Shown here: piece after piece, positions 1 through 4,914 of the stretch | Layout: the number at the start of each line of letters is the position of its first letter | Numbering within the stretch: position 1 is the first letter of the stretch | DNA from: an uncultured Streptococcus sp. | GTDB lineage: Bacteria > Bacillota > Bacilli > Lactobacillales > Streptococcaceae | DNA length: 7,475 bases | NCBI GenBank assembly: GCA_916048145.1 | Contig: CAJZGT010000064.1 | Location: forward strand, 1-7,475 | Direction of reading: 5' to 3' | Position numbers and translations under genes: made by a program | The notes under the pieces: model-generated | What the model saw: the letters and a program-made list of their open reading frames with translations, nothing else | What the model was told of the DNA's origin: nothing | The model's database searches: none

Positions 1-3
1 AAT

Positions 4-55
4 AGGCTCCATAATATCCATAGGGGATTTACCCACTACAAATATTATAGAGCCT
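4..55. repeat. Imperfect inverted repeat / long hairpin downstream of plsY, possible IS-end relic
   Basis: The outer arms AGGCTC (4-9) and GAGCCT (50-55) pair perfectly. After one mismatch, ATAATAT (11-17) pairs with ATATTAT (42-48). After three more mismatches, a weaker inner stem forms from 21-26 and 33-38 around a loop at 27-32. The structure lies just past the plsY stop codon, so it could stop or protect the plsY transcript, although the T-rich run expected of an intrinsic terminator would fall at or beyond the window edge. The GGCTC(T/C)ATAATAT ends also remind me of the terminal inverted repeats of ISL3-family elements common in pneumococci. A short end-to-end relic of such an element is an alternative. 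The pairing is seen directly; both interpretations are inference. Confidence 0.5.
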
Positions 56-70
56 GAATGAACTGGCGTT

Positions 71-712
71 TTATTTTTTAGGATTTTGATGGGTTAAGTT
101 CAGTCCCCAAGGGACCAAATTTTCAGTTTTATTTTTGATACGAGCGATATTGTCCTTATGGCGAATGATAATCAAGCTAGCAAGAGCTAGGATAATAGCG
201 ATGAAGAGAGGGTCATAGTTGCTCAGGATAAAACCAAAAAGTGGAAAGAGTAGAACTCCGATGACAGCTGCGATAGATGCTGTGACACTAGACAGTGAAA
301 TCATACTACCAAGATAGAGGGTTCCAAAGAAAACAACTGCAAGGTAGAGACAGAAGACAGGTGCAAATCCGAAAACCACTCCAGCACTAGTTGCGACAGC
401 CTTGCCTCCCTTAAATCCTGCAAAGATAGGGAAGGTATGACCAATAACAGCCAAAAGTCCAAAGATGAGAGGCGAAACGCCTTGCAGATGAAAAATAATC
501 GGAAGAAGTGTTGCTAGGGTTCCTTTGAAAAAGTCAATCACAAAGGTTGCCATACCAGCTTTCTTACCTAAAATGCGGAAGGTATTGGTTGTTCCGGTAT
601 TTCCAGAACCATGTTCACGCAAATTGATTTGAAAGAATACTTGTCCAATCCAGAGACCAGACGGAATTGAACCCAGCAGATAGGCTAGGATTAATAAAAC
701 TATTGTAATCAT
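71..712 (-). CDS. plsY: Glycerol-3-phosphate acyltransferase PlsY (acyl-phosphate dependent)
   Basis: PlsY transfers an acyl group from acyl-phosphate (made by PlsX) to sn-1 of glycerol-3-phosphate, giving lysophosphatidic acid, the first membrane step of phospholipid synthesis. The 213-aa protein is very hydrophobic, with about five to seven predicted membrane segments. It carries the family's conserved loops: GSIPSG at residues 14-19, [13 protein letters not shown] at 34-46, KGT at 63-65 and [19 protein letters not shown] at 91-109. The SGNxGxxN and FKGGK blocks are the known substrate-binding and catalytic regions. Length and N-terminus match what I recall for pneumococcal PlsY. The start is ATG at 712-710. 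An AGGAG (718-714) lies only one base upstream of it, too close for a normal Shine-Dalgarno, and a strong -10 element sits just beyond (see the promoter entry). It is divergent from parE. The protein looks intact. Confidence 0.96.
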   Translation of the reverse strand: MITIVLLILAYLLGSIPSGLWIGQVFFQINLREHGSGNTGTTNTFRILGKKAGMATFVIDFFKGTLATLLPIIFHLQGVSPLIFGLLAVIGHTFPIFAGFKGGKAVATSAGVVFGFAPVFCLYLAVVFFGTLYLGSMISLSSVTASIAAVIGVLLFPLFGFILSNYDPLFIAIILALASLIIIRHKDNIARIKNKTENLVPWGLNLTHQNPKK

Positions 713-718
713 ACTCCT

Positions 719-727
719 ATTATATCA
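719..727 (-). promoter_or_regulatory. Extended -10 promoter of plsY, very close to the start codon
   Basis: Read on the minus strand, 727-719 is TGATATAAT: a consensus TATAAT (724-719) preceded by the TGn extension. Only six bases (AGGAGT, 718-713) separate it from the plsY ATG. Transcription usually starts about seven bases past the -10 element, which places +1 on or next to the A of ATG. The best -35 position (747-742, TGCCTT) is poor, which is tolerable for an extended -10 promoter. The element is seen directly; the start point and a leaderless mRNA are inferred. Confidence 0.65.
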
Positions 728-786
728 TGAAATGGAGAAGAAAGGCAGAGAATCTCTTCTGAAATTGTCACACCGGAGAAAGAAAA

Positions 787-798
787 ATTTTGCAAAAT
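787..798. repeat. Perfect 12-bp palindrome over the parE -35 element
   Basis: ATTTTGCAAAAT reads identically on both strands and contains the proposed -35 hexamer TTGCAA (790-795) of parE. The next flanking pair (A786/C799) does not extend it. A dimeric regulator could bind here and block RNA polymerase, but I recognise no known streptococcal operator, and short AT-rich palindromes do arise by chance. The symmetry is observed; regulation is a guess. Confidence 0.35.
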
Positions 799-818
799 CC
801 TTGGAAAACTTGTAGAAT
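790..818 (+). promoter_or_regulatory. Sigma-A type promoter of parE
   Basis: TTGCAA (790-795, 4 of 6 to the -35 consensus) is followed by a 17-bp spacer and TAGAAT (813-818, 5 of 6 to the -10 consensus). Predicted transcription starts near 825, giving a leader of about 23 nt that contains the AGGAGG ribosome-binding site. No other pair in the 135-bp intergenic region fits as well. It fires away from the plsY promoter, with roughly 110 bp between the two predicted starts. Confidence 0.65.
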
Positions 819-835
819 AGTAAAGATGAACGAAT

Positions 836-841
836 AGGAGG
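836..841 (+). promoter_or_regulatory. Strong Shine-Dalgarno fixing the GTG start of parE
   Basis: AGGAGG, fully complementary to the core of the 16S anti-Shine-Dalgarno, lies six bases before the GTG at 848. The N-terminus starting there (MSKKEIN...) is the one I recall for pneumococcal ParE, so the GTG is the real start. Confidence 0.85.
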
Positions 842-847
842 TTCCTT

Positions 848-2791
848 GTGTCAAAAAAGGAAATCAATATTAACAATTATAATGATGACGCCATTCAGGT
901 GCTAGAAGGGTTGGATGCGGTCCGAAAACGTCCAGGGATGTATATTGGATCGACCGATGGTGCTGGTCTCCATCACCTAGTCTGGGAAATCGTCGATAAT
1001 GCTGTCGATGAAGCCTTGTCTGGATTTGGTGACCGTATTGATGTGACCATTAATAAAGACGGCAGTTTAACGGTTCAAGACCACGGACGTGGTATGCCGA
1101 CGGGTATGCACGCTATGGGAATCCCAACGGTTGAAGTAATCTTTACCATTCTCCACGCTGGAGGAAAATTTGGTCAAGGTGGCTACAAAACATCAGGTGG
1201 TCTCCACGGGGTGGGTTCTTCCGTTGTTAATGCCCTTTCTAGTTGGCTAGAAGTTGAAATCACTCGCGATGGTGCAATCTACAAGCAACGTTTTGAAAAT
1301 GGTGGAAAACCTGTCACGACTCTGAAGAAAATCGGTACAGCACCCAAGTCTAAAACAGGTACCAAGGTTACTTTTATGCCTGATGCGACGGTCTTCTCTA
1401 CGACAGACTTCAAGTACAATACCATTTCAGAACGCCTCAATGAGTCAGCCTTTCTCTTGAAAAATGTGACCTTGTCTTTGACGGACAAGCGTACAGATGA
1501 AGCGATTGAATTCCACTATGAGAATGGGGTACAAGACTTTGTTTCTTATCTGAACGAAGACAAGGAGACCTTAACGCCGGTTCTTTACTTTGAAGGGGAA
1601 GACAATGGTTTCCAAGTGGAAGTAGCTCTCCAGTACAATGATGGTTTTTCAGATAACATCTTGTCCTTTGTCAATAACGTTCGCACCAAGGACGGTGGAA
1701 CGCACGAGACAGGACTCAAGTCTGCCATTACAAAGGTTATGAACGACTACGCGCGTAAGACGGGGCTTCTCAAGGAAAAAGATAAAAATCTTGAAGGTTC
1801 CGACTATCGTGAGGGACTAGCGGCCGTTCTTTCTATCTTGGTTCCTGAAGAACACCTCCAGTTTGAAGGACAGACCAAGGATAAACTAGGAAGCCCTCTG
1901 GCTCGTCCCGTTGTGGATGGAATTGTGGCGGATAAGTTGACCTTTTTCCTTATGGAAAATGGTGAATTGGCTTCTAACCTCATCCGCAAGGCTATTAAGG
2001 CCCGTGATGCTCGTGAAGCAGCACGTAAGGCGCGTGATGAGAGCCGAAATGGTAAGAAAAATAAAAAGGATAAGGGCTTGTTGTCTGGGAAATTGACCCC
2101 AGCCCAGTCTAAGAATCCGGCTAAGAATGAACTCTATCTAGTCGAGGGGGATTCTGCCGGAGGTTCTGCCAAACAAGGCCGTGACCGCAAGTTCCAGGCA
2201 ATATTGCCTCTTCGTGGTAAGGTTATCAATACAGCCAAAGCCAAGATGGCGGATATCCTCAAAAATGAAGAAATCAACACCATGATTTATACTATTGGTG
2301 CAGGTGTGGGAGCAGACTTCTCTATTGAAGATGCCAACTATGACAAGATCATTATCATGACCGATGCGGACACCGACGGTGCCCACATTCAGACTTTACT
2401 CTTGACATTTTTCTACCGCTACATGCGTCCGCTAGTTGAGGCAGGACATGTTTATATCGCCCTTCCGCCTCTTTACAAGATGTCCAAAGGCAAAGGTAAG
2501 AAAGAAGAAGTGGCCTACGCTTGGACGGACGGAGAGCTAGAAGAACTTCGCAAGCAGTTTGGTAAAGGTGCTACCCTCCAACGCTATAAAGGTCTTGGTG
2601 AGATGAATGCGGACCAGCTCTGGGAAACAACTATGAACCCAGAAACCCGTACCCTCATCCGTGTCACCATCGAAGACCTAGCCCGCGCCGAACGTCGCGT
2701 CAATGTCCTCATGGGTGACAAGGTCGAACCACGCCGTAAGTGGATTGAAGATAATGTCAAGTTTACGCTGGAAGAAGCGACAGTATTTTAA
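848..2791 (+). CDS. parE: DNA topoisomerase IV subunit B (ParE)
   Basis: ParE supplies ATP hydrolysis and half of the DNA-cleavage metal site of topoisomerase IV (ParC2ParE2), which unlinks daughter chromosomes. The 647-aa protein has full family length. The GHKL ATPase domain comes first: E47 (catalytic base) and N51 in EIVDNAVDEAL, D78 in the DHGRG box, GGLHGVGSS at 117-125. The transducer domain carries the Q342-T343-K344 (QTK) loop. The TOPRIM domain has EGDSAGG at 433-439 (acidic E433), PLRGK at 454-458, the DADTDGAH motif with D506, D508 and D510, and YKGLGEM at 580-586. The quinolone-region positions D435, I460 and E474 are the wild-type residues. It starts with GTG behind AGGAGG and is transcribed from its own promoter. 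Its usual partner parC lies 2.1 kb downstream, beyond three accessory genes. Confidence 0.98.
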   Translation: MSKKEININNYNDDAIQVLEGLDAVRKRPGMYIGSTDGAGLHHLVWEIVDNAVDEALSGFGDRIDVTINKDGSLTVQDHGRGMPTGMHAMGIPTVEVIFTILHAGGKFGQGGYKTSGGLHGVGSSVVNALSSWLEVEITRDGAIYKQRFENGGKPVTTLKKIGTAPKSKTGTKVTFMPDATVFSTTDFKYNTISERLNESAFLLKNVTLSLTDKRTDEAIEFHYENGVQDFVSYLNEDKETLTPVLYFEGEDNGFQVEVALQYNDGFSDNILSFVNNVRTKDGGTHETGLKSAITKVMNDYARKTGLLKEKDKNLEGSDYREGLAAVLSILVPEEHLQFEGQTKDKLGSPLARPVVDGIVADKLTFFLMENGELASNLIRKAIKARDAREAARKARDESRNGKKNKKDKGLLSGKLTPAQSKNPAKNELYLVEGDSAGGSAKQGRDRKFQAILPLRGKVINTAKAKMADILKNEEINTMIYTIGAGVGADFSIEDANYDKIIIMTDADTDGAHIQTLLLTFFYRYMRPLVEAGHVYIALPPLYKMSKGKGKKEEVAYAWTDGELEELRKQFGKGATLQRYKGLGEMNADQLWETTMNPETRTLIRVTIEDLARAERRVNVLMGDKVEPRRKWIEDNVKFTLEEATVF

Positions 2792-2807
2792 AAATCATAA
2801 AATTAAT

Positions 2808-2831
2808 ACAGAAAACAAAACAGAAAACAAA
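2808..2831 (+). repeat. 12-bp tandem direct repeat (two copies) before the DUF1232 gene
   Basis: ACAGAAAACAAA occurs twice in perfect tandem (2808-2819 and 2820-2831), ending two bases before the GGAG ribosome-binding site of the next gene. It looks like a simple slippage duplication in the 54-bp gap after parE. It could change spacing or messenger structure ahead of the DUF1232 gene, but no function is evident. No terminator is visible in this gap, so read-through from parE is likely. Confidence 0.7.
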
Positions 2832-2845
2832 ATGGAGAAATAAAA

Positions 2846-3241
2846 ATGTCTAACAATATTAACGAAGAACAAGTAAAAGAAGCTCTTGAAAGTGGTTATG
2901 GAAAATCTGAGGCTTTATTAAATAACAAAGATGAATTAGATGATTTTTTATATCGATTGGAGCAAAAAATAAAAGAAATGCCATTAGTTGGCGAAGAATT
3001 TGCTGTTATCCCAATCATGATTTCTTTGATTAAACATTATGTGGAAGGAAAGTATACTACTGTCCCTTATGGGACAATTTTGGCAATTATGAGTGCGCTT
3101 ATCTATGTTTTATCTCCAGTAGATATTATTCCTGATTTTATTCCTTTTGTAGGACATTTAGATGATGTGGCAGTAATGGGACTCTGTTTATCAATGGTAA
3201 AAACAGATATCGAGGCTTATGATGAATGGCGACAGTCTTAA
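2846..3241 (+). CDS. DUF1232 (YkvA-like) family membrane protein, function unknown
   Basis: This 131-aa protein carries the DUF1232 signature at residues 87-107: Y87, P91, D93, P96-D97, G103 and D106-D107 (core YVLSPVDIIPDFIPF, then HLDD). The signature overlaps a hydrophobic stretch from about 76 to 102 that probably forms one membrane hairpin or segment. A second, milder hydrophobic stretch lies at 52-62. The first 45 residues are charged and likely helical and cytosolic. DUF1232 proteins are widespread small membrane proteins without an established biochemical role, so I assign none. The start is ATG at 2846, with GGAG (2834-2837) eight bases upstream. The gene lies 54 bp after parE on the same strand with no visible terminator, so it is probably in the parE transcript. 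By eye it is more AT-rich than parE and parC, which may mean separate acquisition. Confidence 0.85.
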   Translation: MSNNINEEQVKEALESGYGKSEALLNNKDELDDFLYRLEQKIKEMPLVGEEFAVIPIMISLIKHYVEGKYTTVPYGTILAIMSALIYVLSPVDIIPDFIPFVGHLDDVAVMGLCLSMVKTDIEAYDEWRQS

Positions 3242-3262
3242 GAAGTGATTTAGGAAACAGTT

Positions 3263-3271
3263 TGTTATAAT
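3263..3271 (+). promoter_or_regulatory. Extended -10 promoter ahead of the nucleotidyltransferase gene
   Basis: TGTTATAAT (3263-3271) is a perfect TATAAT with the TGn extension, and the TnTG form favoured in Gram-positive promoters is also satisfied (TTTG, 3261-3264). A start near 3278 gives a leader of about 36 nt. The -35 region (about 3243-3248) is weak, as is common for extended -10 promoters. It would let ant and the following CPBP gene, and perhaps parC, be transcribed independently of parE. Confidence 0.65.
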
Positions 3272-3284
3272 AAAATTGTTTTAT
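3270..3284. repeat. Small inverted repeat at the predicted ant transcription start
   Basis: ATAAAA (3270-3275) and TTTTAT (3279-3284) are perfect inverted arms around TTG. The repeat abuts the -10 element and spans the likely +1. A stem of A-T pairs alone would be weak in RNA, and there is no run of Ts suited to a terminator. An operator is possible, but chance in AT-rich DNA is the simpler explanation. Confidence 0.3.
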
Positions 3285-3313
3285 ATCTGAATAAAGATAA
3301 ATAGGATATTAAC

Positions 3314-4147
3314 ATGAGGACTGAAACAGAAATGCTATCTCTTCTTATAAAGATAGCTAAAAACTTGAAAGTTAAAGCTGTCGCTCTATCTGGTTCACGA
3401 ACGGATACAAAAGCTCCAAAAGATGAGTTTCAGGACTACGATGTGGTCTATATCGTGGACGATTTAGATAATCTGACGAGGGATCTTTCTTGGTTGGACC
3501 AGTTTGGCAAACGCATTATCGAGCAAGAAGTTGGTCTTGGTCAACGTCGTCTATACCTCATGCTCTTTGAAGATGGCAATAGGATTGATTTAACCCTCTG
3601 CCCCAAAGACTACATTCAAGAGTGGGTAGACAGTGAGGCTGGATTTACTGTTTTAGAAGATCCAGAGCATCTATTTGAACCCTATTCACCAAATATAGAG
3701 CGTTACTGGACAAATTCAGCTACTGAAAAGGATTTTGAAAAAGTCTGCAATGAATTTTGGTGGGTGTCAGCCTACGTGGTCAAAGGAATCTGTCGTAAGC
3801 AAGTCATCTACGCGACTGACCATCTCTATGGTATTTGTCAGCAAGAGTTGTTAAAAGTCTTAGCTTGGCAGGTCGCAAGTGATAGGGGAAGAGTCGACGT
3901 CGGCAAGAACTACAAGTACCTCTTTAACTATTTACCTGCTGAGAAAGAAATGGAATTCTCAAATCTGCTTGATTTTTCAAGCATAGATAAAATTACTCAG
4001 TCTCTTTTTGCTACGATGCAACTTTTACACAGAGAGGCTCAGTCCCTTGCTCAAAAGATGGGATTTGACTATGATATGAAAGTAGCTGAGAAGATGATTG
4101 AGTATGCTAAGGAGAGACTCGAAACTAATGAAACATTTACAAAATAA
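3314..4147 (+). CDS. ant: ANT(6)-type aminoglycoside nucleotidyltransferase (streptomycin adenylyltransferase family), chromosomal 'ant'
   Basis: Members of this family transfer AMP from ATP to the 6-hydroxyl of streptomycin, inactivating it in the cytosol. The 277-aa protein has the nucleotidyltransferase core: G27-S28-R29, the D41-x-D43 pair in FQDYDVVY, and a third acidic residue, D92, in LFEDGNRIDLTL (84-95). Further family landmarks are FGKR (64-67), CNEFWWVSAYVVKG near residues 145-158, a TDHLYGI block near 168, and GKNYKYL near 197. Compared with my memory of Bacillus AadK and ANT(6)-Ia, the stretch between FGKRI and LFEDGN is about eight residues shorter and lacks the LFPPELG loop, so streptomycin activity is likely but not assured. 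The ribosome-binding site TAGGA (3302-3306) lies seven bases before the ATG. The gene has its own promoter and overlaps the next gene by 20 bp. An ant-like gene between parE and parC is a recognised viridans-streptococcal feature. Confidence 0.9.
   Translation: MRTETEMLSLLIKIAKNLKVKAVALSGSRTDTKAPKDEFQDYDVVYIVDDLDNLTRDLSWLDQFGKRIIEQEVGLGQRRLYLMLFEDGNRIDLTLCPKDYIQEWVDSEAGFTVLEDPEHLFEPYSPNIERYWTNSATEKDFEKVCNEFWWVSAYVVKGICRKQVIYATDHLYGICQQELLKVLAWQVASDRGRVDVGKNYKYLFNYLPAEKEMEFSNLLDFSSIDKITQSLFATMQLLHREAQSLAQKMGFDYDMKVAEKMIEYAKERLETNETFTK
4109..4114 (+). promoter_or_regulatory. Shine-Dalgarno supporting the internal ATG start of the CPBP gene
   Basis: AAGGAG lies inside the ant coding sequence, 13 bases before the ATG at 4128. 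The spacing is long but usable. The longer reading from TTG at 4098, or ATG at 4104, would place the initiation region on or just before this AAGGAG and add charged residues ahead of the first membrane segment. I therefore prefer 4128. Confidence 0.5.
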
Positions 4148-4862
4148 TAAGATAACAAAATTTTTACTGATTAGTTTTCTCATTTCTTGGGGATTTGGTT
4201 GGGGATTGCTCGCTTTTCTGACGCAAATGAGCCTCTTAAGTCTAACAAGTCCACTAGGAGTTTTTCTCCATTTACTAGGAGGTTTCGGTCCAACCATTGC
4301 AGCCATTTCTTGTTTGCCTCAAAAATCCATTAAAAGCATAGTCTCTTTTATCTTAGGGGACTCAAAGAAATATATTTTGTTATTTCTTTTACTAATTTTC
4401 GTGCAGACAGGTGTCATTGCTTTCTCCTCTAAGGAGCTTAATACGGCTTTTCCACTAGGAAATTTGTTAGTTGTTTTTTTGAGTGCAGTCTGTGTTTATG
4501 GTGGCGAAGAAGAATTGGGATGGCGAGGCATCTTGCAACCAACTTTAGAAACTAGATTCTCCTTTTGGATTTCCGGTTTGATAACAGGTTGTATTTGGGC
4601 AATATGGCATGTACCTTTATGGTTTGTGATTGGAAGTTCCCAAAGTGGGATGCCTTTTATATTATTCAGTCTATTTGCAATTTATTTCAGTATTCTTCTA
4701 GCAGCTGTTTTCAAAAAGACAAAGTCGGTCCTTTTTTGCGCCATTTTTCACGGTCTAATTAATACCCTACTTAGCTTATTTGTTATTAAAATTAATCTTT
4801 TATTCATTCTAGGATTAGTAGGATTGCTCTTCTTTTCTCACTACCTACAAAGAAACAGTTAA
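4128..4862 (+). CDS. CPBP family intramembrane metalloprotease (Abi / Rce1-like)
   Basis: The protein (244 aa from the ATG at 4128) is an integral membrane protein with about seven or eight hydrophobic segments. It carries all three CPBP active-site motifs: EExxxR as E128-E129-x-x-x-R133 (in GGEEELGWRG), H161 in IWHVPLW, and HxxxN as H208-x-x-x-N212 in FHGLIN. In the Rce1/CPBP family these residues form the glutamate/histidine proteolytic site. In Gram-positive bacteria relatives are linked to bacteriocin immunity, peptide maturation or signalling. No bacteriocin or peptide gene is visible here, so the substrate is unknown. Its start lies within the last 20 bp of ant in another reading frame, so translation is probably coupled and both share the ant promoter. 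By eye it is AT-rich compared with parE and parC. A TTG at 4098 or ATG at 4104 would add 10 or 8 residues. Confidence 0.88.
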   Translation: MKHLQNNKITKFLLISFLISWGFGWGLLAFLTQMSLLSLTSPLGVFLHLLGGFGPTIAAISCLPQKSIKSIVSFILGDSKKYILLFLLLIFVQTGVIAFSSKELNTAFPLGNLLVVFLSAVCVYGGEEELGWRGILQPTLETRFSFWISGLITGCIWAIWHVPLWFVIGSSQSGMPFILFSLFAIYFSILLAAVFKKTKSVLFCAIFHGLINTLLSLFVIKINLLFILGLVGLLFFSHYLQRNS

Positions 4863-4885
4863 ATTTATAAAATATAGATTTACTT

Positions 4886-4908
4886 TACAATAAAACACTA
4901 AAAAGAGA
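4886..4908 (+). promoter_or_regulatory. Possible parC -10 element and weak ribosome-binding site
   Basis: The 52-bp gap between the CPBP gene and parC is almost all A and T. TACAAT (4886-4891) resembles a -10 element (5 of 6), but the matching -35 (around 4863-4869, TTTATA-like) is poor and no TGn extension is present. AAGAGA (4903-4908) lies six bases before the parC ATG and is a weak Shine-Dalgarno. parC may therefore depend largely on read-through from ant or parE. Confidence 0.3.
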
Positions 4909-4914
4909 ATTATT

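Noticed and set aside
753..767. CodY-like sequence in the plsY-parE intergenic region (centre TTCTGAAA)
   Set aside because: Only 10 of 15 positions fit the CodY consensus, mostly in the core. Such matches are common in AT-rich streptococcal DNA.
2138..2386. Open frame of 82 codons on the minus strand within parE
   Set aside because: It is antisense to the ParE TOPRIM motifs, whose conservation explains the open frame. No separate gene is supported.
3270..3284. Inverted repeat after the DUF1232 gene considered as an intrinsic terminator
   Set aside because: The stem is six A-T pairs with no GC content and no adequate T-run, and it overlaps a good promoter. It is unlikely to terminate transcription.
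4025..4306. Open frame of 93 codons on the minus strand across the ant-CPBP junction
   Set aside because: It lies opposite two well-supported genes with recognisable motifs, and its translation shows no known domain. It is a shadow frame.
4128..4862. Bacteriocin locus, with the CPBP protein as its immunity factor
   Set aside because: No small double-glycine leader peptide or ABC transporter gene is visible nearby. The neighbours are ant and parC, so an immunity role cannot be claimed.
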